From contig NZ_UNOZ01000027.1 in the NCBI RefSeq assembly GCF_900536025.1, positions 1 through 64,000 on the forward strand: a stretch of DNA of 64,000 nt, read 5' to 3'. The notes beneath the pieces are model-generated. The model did not search any database. It saw nothing but the letters and a program-made list of their open reading frames with translations, and had not been told where the DNA came from. This document shows positions 14,937 to 26,770 of the stretch, piece by piece; the first letter of the stretch is position 1; each line of letters starts with the position of its first letter. The translations under genes and the position numbers were made by a program. This DNA is from Pseudomonas reidholzensis. Lineage in GTDB: Bacteria > Pseudomonadota > Gammaproteobacteria > Pseudomonadales > Pseudomonadaceae.

Positions 14937-15671
14937 TCAGGCGTCCATCGCGCCGCCGGCCAGTGCGCACAGCTGGATCGGGTCGAGGATGTGCACTTCC
15001 TTGCCCTCGGCGCTGATCAGGCCGTTCTGCTGGAAGCGCGTGAACACCCGCGACACGGTTTCCACCGCCAGGCCCAGGTAGTTGCCGATCTCGTTGCGCG
15101 ACATGCTCAGGCGGAATTGGTTGGCCGAGTAACCACGCGCACGGAAGCGCGCGGAAAGGTTGACCAGGAAGGTAGCGATGCGCTCGTCGGCGGTCTTCTT
15201 CGACAGCAGCAGCATCATCTGCTGGTCGTCACGGATCTCCCGGCTCATCACCCGCATCAGCTGGCGGCGCAGCTGTGGCAGCTGTACCGACAGCTCGTCG
15301 AGGCGCTCGAAGGGGATCTCGCAGACCGAGGTGGTCTCCTGCGCCTGGGCCGACACCGGATACGACTCGGTGTCCATGCCGGACAAACCGACCAGCTCGC
15401 TGGGCAGGTGGAAGCCGGTGATCTGTTCTTCGCCGCTGTCGCTCAGGCTGAAGGTCTTCAGGGCGCCGGAGCGTACTGCGTAAACCGAGCCGAAATCGTC
15501 ACCCTGGCGGAACAGGAATTCGCCCTTCTTCAGTGGGCGACCGCGTTTGACGATTTCATCCAGTGCGTCCATGTCCTCGAGGTTGAGTGACAGGGGCAGG
15601 CACAGCGGGGCCAGGCTGCAATCCTTGCAATGGGCCTGACCGTGTGGGCGCAGTTTGACTGGCTCGGACAT
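14937..15671 (-). CDS. anr: Anr/FNR-type oxygen-sensing transcriptional regulator
   Basis: A 244-residue Crp/Fnr protein. Cysteines 15, 18 and 24 (HCKDCSLAPLC) plus a fourth in 'SVCEIPF' (about 117) bind the oxygen-labile [4Fe-4S] cluster. The C-terminal HTH ('RNEIGNYLGLAVETVSRV') contains the E--SR recognition residues that read TTGAT-N4-ATCAA. It activates anaerobic and microaerobic genes; boxes of this kind lie upstream of hemN (17306) and of the distal cbb3 operon (30096). 'aggatcgattgaa' precedes the ATG. Confidence 0.96.
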   Translation of the reverse strand: MSEPVKLRPHGQAHCKDCSLAPLCLPLSLNLEDMDALDEIVKRGRPLKKGEFLFRQGDDFGSVYAVRSGALKTFSLSDSGEEQITGFHLPSELVGLSGMDTESYPVSAQAQETTSVCEIPFERLDELSVQLPQLRRQLMRVMSREIRDDQQMMLLLSKKTADERIATFLVNLSARFRARGYSANQFRLSMSRNEIGNYLGLAVETVSRVFTRFQQNGLISAEGKEVHILDPIQLCALAGGAMDA

Positions 15672-15859
15672 TTCAATCGATCCTTGTGGGAAAACACACA
15701 TAAGCCGTAAGGATAACCGACGGCGTAGGTTGGAGGCCAGCGCGCGCGTTTTGCGTGCGTGCTGGCCGGGCCGCCGCAGGGGTGTGCGGCGGCCCGTCAC
15801 CGGCCAATAGTGTGCCCGTCAAACAGGGATGTCCATGCGGTTGATCGTCTCGTTGTGGC

Positions 15860-17242
15860 TCAGATCACCCGCGAAAATCGCTGGCGATCGTGCTGGGCCA
15901 GGTACGCGTCGAAGACCATGCACACCGGCCTCACCAGCAGCCGGCCCGCCGGCAACACCGTGATGCCCTTGCTGTCGAGGTGGATCAGGCCGTCGTGGTG
16001 CATGGCCTGCAGCGCAGGCCACTGGGCGTTGAAATAGCCGCGAAAATCGACGGTGAACTGCCGCTCGATCTGCTCGAACTGCAGCTCGAAATGGCAGATC
16101 AGCTGCTGGATCACCGCGCGCCGCAGGCGGTCGTCCTGGTTGCACAGCAGCCCGCGCTGGGTCGCCAGCTGGGCGCTGGAAAGGGTCTCCTTGTAGGTGT
16201 TGAGGTCGCTGCTGTTCTGGCAATAGAGGTCGCCGATCTGGCTGACCGCCGACACCCCGAGGCCGATCAGGTCGCAGTGGCCATGGGTGGTGTAGCCCTG
16301 GAAATTGCGCTGCAGGGTGCCTTCTTCCTGGGCGATGGCCAGCTCGTCGTCGGGCAGGGCGAAGTGGTCCATGCCGATGTAGCGGTAGCCGGCGGCGGTC
16401 AGTTGCTCGATGGTCGCCTGGAGCATCTCCAGCTTGGCTGCCGGGGCCGGCAGGTCGTGGCTGTCGATGCGCCGCTGGGGCATGAAGCGCTCGGGCAGGT
16501 GGGCGTAGTTGAACACCGAAAGGCGGTCGGGCTGCAGCCGGATGACTTCGTCGACAGTGCGCGCGAAGCCCTCCGGGGTCTGCTTGGGCAGGCCGTAGAT
16601 CAGGTCGAGGTTGACCGAGCGGAACTGCAGCGTGCGCGCCGCCTCGACCAGCGTGCGGGTCTGCTCCAGGCTCTGCAGGCGGTTGACTGCACGCTGCACC
16701 AGCGGGTCGAGGTCCTGCACGCCGAGGCTGAGCCGGTTGAAGCCCAGCTCGCGCAGCAGGCCCATGGTCGACCAGTCGGCTTCGCGCGGGTCGATTTCGA
16801 TGCCGTAGTCGCCGGAGTCGTCGTCGAGCAGGTTGAAGTGCTGGCGCAGGCAGGCCATCAGCTGGCGCAGTTCTACATGGCTGAGAAAGGTCGGCGTGCC
16901 GCCACCGAAATGCAGCTGCTCGACGCGTTGCTTGGGGTCGAGGTGGCAGGCGATCAGCTGGATCTCCTGCTCCAGGCGCTGCAGGTAGGGCTGGGCGCGG
17001 GCGCGGTCCTTGGTGATGACTTTGTTGCAGGCACAGTAGTAGCAGATGTTCGCGCAGAACGGCACGTGCACGTACAGCGACAGCGGCCGCAGCGCCCGGC
17101 GGCTCTCGCGCAGGGCATGCAGCAGGTCGAACGAACCCACTTCGCCGTGCAGTTGCACCGCGGTCGGGTAGGAGGTGTAACGCGGGCCGGCCAGGTCGTA
17201 GCGGCGAATCAGGTCGGCATCCCAACGGAGGTCGTCGAGCAT
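15860..17242 (-). CDS. hemN: Oxygen-independent coproporphyrinogen III oxidase
   Basis: The 460-residue radical-SAM enzyme decarboxylates coproporphyrinogen III in heme synthesis without oxygen. The cluster cysteines are C63, C67 and C70 in 'PFCANICYYCACN', and 'RYTSYPTA' (21-28) is the HemN N-terminal signature. The ATG at 17242 gives the standard length. A perfect Anr box lies 64 bases upstream. It lies next to the cbb3 maturation genes, which need heme under low oxygen. Confidence 0.96.
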   Translation of the reverse strand: MLDDLRWDADLIRRYDLAGPRYTSYPTAVQLHGEVGSFDLLHALRESRRALRPLSLYVHVPFCANICYYCACNKVITKDRARAQPYLQRLEQEIQLIACHLDPKQRVEQLHFGGGTPTFLSHVELRQLMACLRQHFNLLDDDSGDYGIEIDPREADWSTMGLLRELGFNRLSLGVQDLDPLVQRAVNRLQSLEQTRTLVEAARTLQFRSVNLDLIYGLPKQTPEGFARTVDEVIRLQPDRLSVFNYAHLPERFMPQRRIDSHDLPAPAAKLEMLQATIEQLTAAGYRYIGMDHFALPDDELAIAQEEGTLQRNFQGYTTHGHCDLIGLGVSAVSQIGDLYCQNSSDLNTYKETLSSAQLATQRGLLCNQDDRLRRAVIQQLICHFELQFEQIERQFTVDFRGYFNAQWPALQAMHHDGLIHLDSKGITVLPAGRLLVRPVCMVFDAYLAQHDRQRFSRVI

Positions 17243-17305
17243 GAGGGTAGTCCCCGGATAGGAGCAGCAGTGTCCGGAGTCTATGGGCGTCGGTAATAAT
17301 CGGTG

Positions 17306-17319
17306 TTGATTTGCATCAA
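17306..17319 (-). promoter_or_regulatory. Anr/FNR box upstream of hemN
   Basis: TTGATTTGCATCAA is a perfect TTGAT-N4-ATCAA palindrome. It lies between hemN and the SafE-family gene, 64 bases upstream of the hemN start. Confidence 0.9.
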
Positions 17320-17322
17320 AGG

Positions 17323-17398
17323 GCAGCTGCAAGCCGCAAGCCGCAAGAGGTGCGCTGGCATTTCTACTTGTAGCTTGCAGCTTATGGCTTGCAGCTGC
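17323..17398. repeat. Imperfect inverted repeat of 'gcttgcagct' type after the SafE-family gene
   Basis: agctgcaagccgcaagccgc and cttgcagcttatggcttgca form the two arms of a long imperfect hairpin between the SafE-family stop and the hemN promoter. It may terminate transcription from the ccoGHIS operon. Confidence 0.6.
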
Positions 17399-18082
17399 TC
17401 AATGCCCCATGAGCCAGTGCTGATGCGGCCCGGGCAGGGTCCACAGGCCAAACAGCATCACCAGCACGCCACCAGCGACGCGCACGCTGCGTTTGCGCAG
17501 CACGCGGTTTACCCGCTCTGCCGCCAATCCAGTGGCCAGCAACACCGGCCAGGTCCCCAGCCCAAAGGCGATCATCAGCGCGGCACTGTGCCCGGCATTA
17601 CCCTGGCTCGCCGCCCACAGCAAGGTGCTGTACACCAACCCGCACGGCAGCCAGCCCCACAGCGCGCCCAGCAGCAACGCCCGTGGCACGCTGGACACTG
17701 GCAACAAGCGCGTAGCCAGCGGTTGAATATGCCGCCACAAGCCCCGCCCCAGCGCCTCGACACGGGTCAGGCCGCTCCACCAGCCCGCCAGGTACAGGCC
17801 CATGGCGATCAGCAGCAACGCCGCCACCACCCGCAAGGCCTGCGCGGCCGGGCTGCTGGCCACGGCCCAGCCGGCCAGGCCGACCAGCAGGCCAGCGCTG
17901 GCATAGCTGAGAATCCGCCCCAGGTTGTAAGCCAGCAACAGGCGCAGGCGCCGGGCGCGTTGCTCCTGCGGGATGGCCAGGGTCAGTGCGCCCATCAGGC
18001 CGCCGCACATGCCCAGGCAGTGGCCGCCGCCCAGCAGGCCAAGTACCAGCGCGGAGCCGAGCAGGGGGAGCAGCTCAGCCAC
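17399..18082 (-). CDS. Sulfite exporter TauE/SafE-family membrane protein
   Basis: A 227-residue membrane protein with about six hydrophobic helices and the N-terminal signature 'GGGHCLGMCGG' (about 16-26). The GTG start at 18082 overlaps the end of ccoS by eight bases, which indicates translational coupling. Homologues always follow ccoS in Pseudomonas and may take part in copper supply to cbb3 oxidase, but that role is inferred from position only. Confidence 0.85.
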   Translation of the reverse strand: MAELLPLLGSALVLGLLGGGHCLGMCGGLMGALTLAIPQEQRARRLRLLLAYNLGRILSYASAGLLVGLAGWAVASSPAAQALRVVAALLLIAMGLYLAGWWSGLTRVEALGRGLWRHIQPLATRLLPVSSVPRALLLGALWGWLPCGLVYSTLLWAASQGNAGHSAALMIAFGLGTWPVLLATGLAAERVNRVLRKRSVRVAGGVLVMLFGLWTLPGPHQHWLMGH

Positions 18083-18287
18083 GAGGGGTGCTGTCCTCGT
18101 CGGCGGGCCGGGTGCTGTCGTGCTTGACCGCGGCCTGGTGGTTGGGGTCCTGCTCGTCGAACAGGATGCTGTGCGCGGGGCTGTCGAGGTCGTCGTACTG
18201 GCCGCTGTCCACCGCCCAGAAGAAGATGTACACGGCCACACCGACGATCAGCAGGGCTGCGGGGATCATGATGTAGAGGGCGGGCAT
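18075..18287 (-). CDS. ccoS: cbb3 oxidase maturation protein CcoS
   Basis: A 70-residue protein with one N-terminal membrane helix ('YIMIPAALLIVGVAVYIFFW') and the motif 'AVDSGQYDDLDSPA' that defines CcoS/FixS. It is needed to insert cofactors into the CcoN subunit. It follows ccoI by about 50 bases and overlaps the SafE-family gene. Confidence 0.95.
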   Translation of the reverse strand: MPALYIMIPAALLIVGVAVYIFFWAVDSGQYDDLDSPAHSILFDEQDPNHQAAVKHDSTRPADEDSTPRG

Positions 18288-18336
18288 GGTGTCTTCCTAT
18301 GCTATCGGCGGTCGCGGGGCGAGCCCAGGTAGTGTC

Positions 18337-20790
<2,454 letters not shown>

Positions 20791-20821
20791 GGATTTCGCG
20801 CCTTAGGCAATTCGCTGAGCT

Positions 20822-20907
20822 CTGTGGGAGCGGGTTTGCCCGCGAACAAGGGCGAAGCCCTTGCCATTCACCGCGCTGGTTTCTTCGCGGGTGAACCCGC
20901 TCCCACA
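20822..20907. repeat. Inverted REP pair between ccoH and ccoI
   Basis: tgtgggagcgggtttgcccg and cgcgggtgaacccgctccca face each other with an additional small stem (aagggc/gccctt) between. It lies inside the ccoGHIS operon. Confidence 0.8.
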
Positions 20908-20923
20908 AGTACCGAGGCGTGGC

Positions 20924-21454
20924 TTACGGTTCGTGATGTTCAGCCCCTTGCAGAGCCTCGTCACCGAGCTCCAGGGTCACGCCGTGCTCGACCTTTTCTT
21001 CCTCGAACAGACGCCACACCTGGCCGTCCTGGCTGCCGAGCAGCTCGACGAAGCGCCGGCCGTCGACCTTGTCCTCCAGCTGGCCGACATAGCGCCCTGG
21101 CTCGCTGCGCGCCAACGGCACCTTGCGGTCCTTGTCGGGCTGGGTCGGCGAAATCAGGTTCAGCTCAAGGGTCTGCGGGTCGCTGTTGCCGGTCAGGCGC
21201 AGCTCGACTTCGCCGGTCAGCTCGTCGAGCATAATCCGCGCCTTGAGGCCGAGGGTCTGGGCCAGCAGTTCGCGATCCAGCGAGCGGTTGATGCCTTTAC
21301 CGGCCTCGTAGTAGTTGTCGTTGACCAGGTTGTCCGGGTTGCGCACGGCAATGCTGACCATGGTCAGGCTCAGGCACACTGAAGTGGTCAGGATGCCGAT
21401 GATGATCCAGGGCCAGAGGTGCTTGTACCAGGGGCTGGTGGCGGTGGCAGGCAT
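20924..21454 (-). CDS. ccoH: cbb3 oxidase assembly protein CcoH/FixH
   Basis: A 176-residue protein with one N-terminal membrane helix ('WPWIIIGILTTSVCLSLTMV', about 14-33), a conserved 'VRNPDNLVNDNYYEAGKGIN' segment and an outside domain of beta strands, as in FixH. It interacts with oxidase subunits during assembly. It starts 12 bases after the ccoG stop and is clearly cotranscribed. Confidence 0.93.
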   Translation of the reverse strand: MPATATSPWYKHLWPWIIIGILTTSVCLSLTMVSIAVRNPDNLVNDNYYEAGKGINRSLDRELLAQTLGLKARIMLDELTGEVELRLTGNSDPQTLELNLISPTQPDKDRKVPLARSEPGRYVGQLEDKVDGRRFVELLGSQDGQVWRLFEEEKVEHGVTLELGDEALQGAEHHEP

Positions 21455-21465
21455 GGCGCGTTTCC

Positions 21466-22881
21466 TTAGCGTATTTGCGGGCCGATGAAGCGGCTCTTGG
21501 CTTCGACCTGGGTGCCGTTGTCGTCGGCGTCCTTGAGGATGAAGGTGACTTCGTTGGTGGTCGACGGCAACTGCTCGGGGGCGACCGACAGCTGCACCGG
21601 CAGGCTGACGATATCACCGGCGGCGACCGGGATCTCGCGGCGGCCTTCGAGCTTGAGGTCGGGCAGGCCGGCGGCGTCGAGCACGTAGACGTGGTCGCGC
21701 TGGTCCTTGTTCATGACCTTGAGGCTGTACACGTTCTCGATCCGCCCCTGGGCGTTCTCGCGGTACAGCACGCGGTCCTTGCTGACGTCGAAGCCGACCA
21801 GCGAGCGGGTGGCGAACGCCGTGGCCAGGGCACCGATCATCACCAGCAGCACCAGTGCATAGCCGATCAGGCGCGGCCGGGCCAGGTGGGTCTTCTGCCC
21901 CGACAGGTTGTGCTCGGTGGTGTAGCTGATCAGGCCTTTGGGGTAGTCCATCTTCTCCATGATGCTGTCGCAGGCATCGATGCACGCGGCGCAGCCGATG
22001 CACTCGATCTGCAGGCCGTCGCGGATGTCGATGCCGGTCGGGCAGACCTGCACGCACATCGTGCAGTCGATGCAGTCACCCAGGCCCTTGGCCTTGTAGT
22101 CGACGTCTTTCTTGCGCGGGCCACGGAGTTCGCCGCGGCGCGGGTCGTACGAGACGATCAGGGTGTCCTTGTCGAACATCACGCTCTGGAAGCGCGCATA
22201 CGGGCACATGTACACGCACACCTGCTCACGCAGCCAGCCGGCGTTGCCGTAGGTGGCGAGGGTGAAGAAGCCGACCCAGAAGTACGCCCAGCCGTCGGCC
22301 TGGCCGGTGAAGAATTCGATCATCAGCTCGCGGATCGGCGAAAAATAGCCGACGAAGGTGATGCCGGTGACAAAGCCGATCAGCAGCCACATCGTGTGCT
22401 TGGCGGTCTTGCGCAGCAGCTTGTTGGCGCTCAGCGGCGCCTTGTCGAGCTTCATGCGCTGGTTGCGGTCGCCTTCGGTGACCTTTTCGCACCACATGAA
22501 GATCCACGTCCAGACACTCTGCGGGCAGGTGTAGCCACACCACACCCGGCCGGCGAACACGGTGATGAAGAACAGGCCAAAGGCGGCGACGATAAGGATG
22601 CCGGACAGCAGGATGAAGTCCTGCGGCCAGATGGTCGCGCCAAAGATGTAGAACTTGCGCTCGGGCAGGTTCCACCAGACCGCCTGGTGGCCGCCCCAGT
22701 TCAGCCACACGGTGCCGAAATAGAGCAGGAACAGCAGCGCGCCACCGGCGATCCGCAAGCGGCGGAAGACGCCGGTGAAGGCGCGCGTGTAGATTTTCTC
22801 GCGTGCGGCGTAGAGGTCGACGGAATCCTTTCCTTTGCTGGCAGGCGGGGTCACGTCATGTAGCGGAATCTGCTTGCTCAT
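21466..22881 (-). CDS. ccoG: Ferredoxin-like assembly protein CcoG/RdxA
   Basis: A 471-residue membrane protein with four to five hydrophobic helices, the motif 'WCGYTCPQSVWTW' and a double [4Fe-4S] site: CIDCTMCVQVCP and CIGCAACIDACD. The C-terminal part is an Ig-like periplasmic domain. CcoG reduces Cu(II) for oxidase assembly. Two ATG codons stand in tandem at 22884 and 22881; I use the second to match the usual MSKQIP start. A weak Anr box half-match lies at 23056-23069. Confidence 0.95.
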   Translation of the reverse strand: MSKQIPLHDVTPPASKGKDSVDLYAAREKIYTRAFTGVFRRLRIAGGALLFLLYFGTVWLNWGGHQAVWWNLPERKFYIFGATIWPQDFILLSGILIVAAFGLFFITVFAGRVWCGYTCPQSVWTWIFMWCEKVTEGDRNQRMKLDKAPLSANKLLRKTAKHTMWLLIGFVTGITFVGYFSPIRELMIEFFTGQADGWAYFWVGFFTLATYGNAGWLREQVCVYMCPYARFQSVMFDKDTLIVSYDPRRGELRGPRKKDVDYKAKGLGDCIDCTMCVQVCPTGIDIRDGLQIECIGCAACIDACDSIMEKMDYPKGLISYTTEHNLSGQKTHLARPRLIGYALVLLVMIGALATAFATRSLVGFDVSKDRVLYRENAQGRIENVYSLKVMNKDQRDHVYVLDAAGLPDLKLEGRREIPVAAGDIVSLPVQLSVAPEQLPSTTNEVTFILKDADDNGTQVEAKSRFIGPQIR

Positions 22882-23055
22882 CATCAAGTCCCACGGCAGT
22901 GGAGAAATGCCGCGGCCAGTGCATGCCGGCCGTGGTCGTGCGCCGTCTGCTGGCGCTCTGCGGCCCATGATACGCCTGTGCTGGCAGGGTGGGGCGAGGT
23001 GCGACCTTTAGTCGCGTTGGGTTTGGGGTTTGAAACGTGTTATGGCGAGTGTCAA

Positions 23056-23069
23056 TTGATCCAGGTCAT
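23056..23069 (-). promoter_or_regulatory. Degenerate Anr box upstream of ccoG
   Basis: ttgatccaggtcat has one perfect half-site (TTGAT) and one poor half (gtcat). It could support low-level Anr control of ccoGHIS. It is the only such match in the ccoP-ccoG gap. Confidence 0.4.
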
Positions 23070-23084
23070 TGCGGGTTGGATTTG

Positions 23085-23152
23085 CCGGCCTCATCGCGGG
23101 TAAACCCGCTCCTACAGGCGCTGTAGGAGCGGGATTGCCCGCGATGAGGCCA
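23085..23152. repeat. Inverted REP pair between ccoP and ccoG
   Basis: ggcctcatcgcgggtaaacc and ggattgcccgcgatgaggcc form a long stem right after the ccoP stop. It separates the structural operon from the assembly operon. Confidence 0.85.
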
Positions 23153-23166
23153 GAACTGACAAACCG

Positions 23167-24150
23167 CTAATCAGCCTTGGCAGTTTCCTCATTGGCCTGA
23201 TGCGACAGGCTGTACACATACGCCGCCAGCAGGTGCACCTTGTCATTCCCCTGCAAGTCCGCTTGTGCCGGCATCTGCCCCTGGCGACCATAGCGAATGG
23301 TCTGCTGCAACTGGGCGAAGTTCGAGCCGTAGATGAACGCCTGCGGATGCGTCAGGTTCGGCGCACCCATGGCCGGCGTGCCCTTGGCCTCAGGCCCGTG
23401 GCAGGCGACGCAGTTGGCCGCGAAGATCTTCTGGCCATTGGCCGCATCGGCCTTGACCCCTTCCGGCAGCGTGCGCCCGTCGAGGTTGGTCAGCACGTAG
23501 GCGGAAACATCCGCCACGCCCTGTTCGCCAATCACTTCCGACCACGCCGGCATGACCCCATGACGGCCGTTCATGATGGTGGTCTTGATGGTCTCCGGCT
23601 CACCGCCCCAGCGCCAGTCGTTGTCGGTCAGGTTGGGGAAGCCATACGCGCCCTTGGCATCGGAGCCGTGGCACACCGAGCAGTTGGAGGCGAACAGTCG
23701 GCCACCCATCTTCAGCGCTTGCGGGTCCTTGGCCACGTCCTCGATCGGCATCGCCGCGAACTTGGCGAAGATCGGCCCGAAGCGCGCGTCGGCCTTGGCC
23801 ATTTCCTTTTCCCACTCGTGCACGCCGGTCCAGCCCGGCTGGCCATTGCTGAACTCGGTCTGCTTGTCGGTATCCAGGTAGCTGTAGCCGGGCAGGATGC
23901 CTTTCCAGTTACCCAGGCCGGGGTACAGCACCAGGTAGCCGAGGGCGAAGATGATGGTGCCGACGAACAGCCAGAACCACCACTTGGGCAGCGGGTTGTC
24001 GTATTCCTCGATGCCATCGAAGGCGTGCCCGACGGTCTCGTCGGTGATCTCTTCGCGCTGGCCCTTGCGGGTCGACAGCAACAGCCAGGTCAGGGCGAAG
24101 ATAGTGCCCAACGTCAGCACGCTGACGTACAGACTCCAGAAGGTTGTCAT
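23167..24150 (-). CDS. ccoP1: cbb3 oxidase diheme subunit CcoP (proximal copy)
   Basis: A 327-residue membrane-anchored cytochrome c. Two N-terminal helices flank 'DGIEEYDNPLPKWWFW' (46-61), and two c-type hemes are bound at C157-x2-C160-H161 and C247-x2-C250-H251. It passes electrons to CcoN. It is 14 residues longer than the distal copy because of an insertion after LPGY (from about residue 90). Its ATG overlaps the ccoQ stop (ATGA). Confidence 0.97.
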   Translation of the reverse strand: MTTFWSLYVSVLTLGTIFALTWLLLSTRKGQREEITDETVGHAFDGIEEYDNPLPKWWFWLFVGTIIFALGYLVLYPGLGNWKGILPGYSYLDTDKQTEFSNGQPGWTGVHEWEKEMAKADARFGPIFAKFAAMPIEDVAKDPQALKMGGRLFASNCSVCHGSDAKGAYGFPNLTDNDWRWGGEPETIKTTIMNGRHGVMPAWSEVIGEQGVADVSAYVLTNLDGRTLPEGVKADAANGQKIFAANCVACHGPEAKGTPAMGAPNLTHPQAFIYGSNFAQLQQTIRYGRQGQMPAQADLQGNDKVHLLAAYVYSLSHQANEETAKAD

Positions 24151-24356
24151 TGTTGTTTGCTCCCAGAAGCTTTATCCAAAGCTTTCGCTTGCGCTTGCTC
24201 GACGTGCTGGCTGGCCTCGGGGTCATCCGCGAACGGCAGGCGGGTCGCTTCGTCGAACTCCTGCTTGCGCCGCGGGTTGAACACCCACAGCGCCAGGCCG
24301 ACGAAGGCCACCATCACCACCACGGTGCCCAGGCCGCGGATCATTCCGATATCCAT
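24147..24356 (-). CDS. ccoQ1: cbb3 oxidase subunit CcoQ (proximal copy)
   Basis: A 69-residue small subunit with one membrane helix ('GLGTVVVMVAFVGLALWVF', about 8-26) and a charged, alanine-rich tail. It stabilises the CcoNOP complex. The ATG at 24356 lies five bases after the ccoO stop; a longer frame upstream is only read-through of ccoO sequence. Confidence 0.93.
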   Translation of the reverse strand: MDIGMIRGLGTVVVMVAFVGLALWVFNPRRKQEFDEATRLPFADDPEASQHVEQAQAKALDKASGSKQQ

Positions 24357-24361
24357 CAGCG

Positions 24362-24970
24362 TCACCGTTTGCTTTTGATGATGGTGCCAAGGCCTTGCAG
24401 GTACGCCACCAGGGCGTCCATCTCGGTCTTGCCCCTGACCGCGTCGGCCGCGCCGGCGATGTCCGCGTCGGTGTACGGCACGCCCAGGGTGCGCAGTACG
24501 TCGAGCTTTTTCGCGGTGTCCTTGCCATCGAGCGTGTTCTCGACCAGCCACGGGTAGGACGGCATCTTCGACTCGGGCACGACGTTGCGCGGGTTGTACA
24601 GGTGCGCGCGGTGCCAGTCATCGGAGTAGCGCCCACCGACCCGGGCGAGGTCCGGCCCGGTGCGCTTGGAGCCCCACAGGAACGGGTGGTCCCAGACGCT
24701 TTCACCGGCCACCGAGTAGTGCCCGTAGCGCTCGGTCTCGGCGCGGAACGGGCGGATCATCTGCGAGTGGCAGCCCACGCAGCCTTCGCGGATGTAGATA
24801 TCGCGCCCTTCGAGTTCCAGCGCGGTGCGCGGCTTCATGCCTTCGACCGGCTTGTTGGTGACGTCCTGGAAAAACAGCGGGACGATCTGGGTCAGGCCGC
24901 CGATGCTCACGGCGATGACCATGAAGAAGGCCAACAGGCCGATGTTCTTCTCGACTGCTTCATGCTTCAT
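24362..24970 (-). CDS. ccoO1: cbb3 oxidase monoheme subunit CcoO (proximal copy)
   Basis: A 202-residue subunit with an N-terminal membrane anchor ('GLLAFFMVIAVSIGGLTQIV', 11-30) and one heme c site C64-V-G-C67-H68. Its ATG overlaps the ccoN stop. It accepts electrons from CcoP and delivers them to the CcoN heme b. Confidence 0.97.
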   Translation of the reverse strand: MKHEAVEKNIGLLAFFMVIAVSIGGLTQIVPLFFQDVTNKPVEGMKPRTALELEGRDIYIREGCVGCHSQMIRPFRAETERYGHYSVAGESVWDHPFLWGSKRTGPDLARVGGRYSDDWHRAHLYNPRNVVPESKMPSYPWLVENTLDGKDTAKKLDVLRTLGVPYTDADIAGAADAVRGKTEMDALVAYLQGLGTIIKSKR

Positions 24971-26412
24971 CAGTGGGCTCCCACGACGACGATCTTGGCG
25001 GCGTCTTGCGCTTGTGTGGCATCAGCGGCACGCACCGTGCGGAACACGTTGTAGGCCATCAACAGCATGCCCGAGGCAAAGAACGCACCGCCCAGCGCGC
25101 GGACGATATAGCCCGGGTGGCTGGCCTGGAGCGCCTCGACGAACGAGTAGGTGAGGGTGCCGTCGTCGTTGATTGCGCGCCACATCAGGCCTTGGGTGAT
25201 GCCGTTGACCCACATCGAGGCGATGTACAGCACGGTGCCGATGGTCGCCAGCCAGAAGTGCGCGTTGATCAGCCCGACGCTGTGCATCTGGGCCCGGCCG
25301 TAGAGCTTGGGAATCATGTGGTAGACGGCGCCGATGGAGATCATCGCCACCCAGCCGAGGGCGCCGGCATGCACGTGGCCGATGGTCCAGTCGGTGTAGT
25401 GCGACAGCGAGTTGACGGTCTTGATCGCCATCATCGGCCCTTCGAAGGTCGACATGCCGTAGAACGCCAGCGACACCACCAGGAAGCGCAGGATCGGGTC
25501 GGTACGCAGTTTGTGCCAGGCCCCGGAGAGGGTCATCATGCCGTTGATCATGCCGCCCCAGCTGGGCGCCAGGAGGATGATCGACATGACCATGCCCAGC
25601 GACTGCGCCCAGTCGGGCAGGGCGGTGTAGTGCAGGTGGTGCGGGCCGGCCCAGATGTACAGGGTGATCAGCGCCCAGAAGTGCACGATCGACAGCCGGT
25701 ACGAGTAGATCGGCCGCTCGGCCTGCTTGGGCACGAAGTAGTACATCATCCCCAGGAAACCGGTGGTCAGGAAGAAGCCCACCGCGTTGTGCCCATACCA
25801 CCACTGGATCATCGCATCGGTAGCGCCGGCATAGGCCGAGTAGGACTTGAACAGGCTGACCGGCAGCGAGATGTGGTTGACGATGTGCAGCATCGCCGTG
25901 ACCACGATGAAGGCGCCGTAGAACCAGTTGCCGACATAGATGTGCTTGGTCTTGCGCTTGACGATAGTGCCGAAGAACACCAGCCCGTAGGTGACCCAGA
26001 CGATCGCCAGGAGGATCGCGATCGGCCACTCCAGCTCGGCGTATTCCTTGGTCGTGGTGTAGCCCATCGGCAAGGTGATCAGTGCGCTGACGATCACCGC
26101 CTGCCAGCCCCAGAAGGTGAAGGCGGCCATCGCGTCGGAGATCAGCCGGGTCTGGCAGGTGCGCTGCACCACGTAGTACGAGGTGGCGAACAGCGCACAA
26201 CCGCCGAAGGCGAAGATCACCAGGTTGGTGTGCAGGGGGCGCAGGCGGCCGAAGCTCGTCCATGGCAGGTCCAGGTTGAGCTGTGGCCATACCAGTTGCG
26301 AGGCGATGAAGACGCCGATGCCCATGCCAAGGATCCCCCAGACCACCGTCATGATGGCGAACTGGCGGACCACCTTATAGTTATAAGCAGTCGGACTGAT
26401 TGCTGTGCTCAT
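24970..26412 (-). CDS. ccoN1: cbb3 oxidase catalytic subunit CcoN (proximal copy)
   Basis: The 480-residue heme-copper oxidase subunit with about 12 membrane helices. The histidine ligand segments 'WYGHNAVGF' and 'WAGPHHLHYTALPDW' and the heme ligands in 'GHVHAGALGW' are all present. The start at 26412 (MSTAIS) gives the family length; upstream codons in the same frame have no start signal. By synteny with P. aeruginosa this copy beside ccoG corresponds to cco1, the one expressed also under aeration. Its promoter region has no good Anr box. Confidence 0.97.
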   Translation of the reverse strand: MSTAISPTAYNYKVVRQFAIMTVVWGILGMGIGVFIASQLVWPQLNLDLPWTSFGRLRPLHTNLVIFAFGGCALFATSYYVVQRTCQTRLISDAMAAFTFWGWQAVIVSALITLPMGYTTTKEYAELEWPIAILLAIVWVTYGLVFFGTIVKRKTKHIYVGNWFYGAFIVVTAMLHIVNHISLPVSLFKSYSAYAGATDAMIQWWYGHNAVGFFLTTGFLGMMYYFVPKQAERPIYSYRLSIVHFWALITLYIWAGPHHLHYTALPDWAQSLGMVMSIILLAPSWGGMINGMMTLSGAWHKLRTDPILRFLVVSLAFYGMSTFEGPMMAIKTVNSLSHYTDWTIGHVHAGALGWVAMISIGAVYHMIPKLYGRAQMHSVGLINAHFWLATIGTVLYIASMWVNGITQGLMWRAINDDGTLTYSFVEALQASHPGYIVRALGGAFFASGMLLMAYNVFRTVRAADATQAQDAAKIVVVGAH

Positions 26413-26770
26413 TCTAAGGTTCCACGGTTTGGGTAGTTCTTGTTGGTTGAAAAATCGGCGCCAGTATTGATAACCACCAGGGTTATGGCAACGCAAGGCT
26501 CCTTGCGCCGACCCGTGTCCAGGCCCTCTACCGCCGTCCCGCGGCTGTCGGGTTCGGAAGATTGTACACAAATAAATTCTTGTAATGTGTACCGTTTTTC
26601 ATCTTTTTCTGATCGAACGGTCAGGGTTTTTTGACGGCCAAGGGCGGCTGTTTGCTCATCCTCAAGCCGTAGGCGAACCGTTCGAAAGACTGCGCAGCGT
26701 CAGGCCATGCGCCGCGTCGTAGGCCAACGCTGGATGCGTGGCCACTTTGGCAACAAGCTTAGTTCTGTTC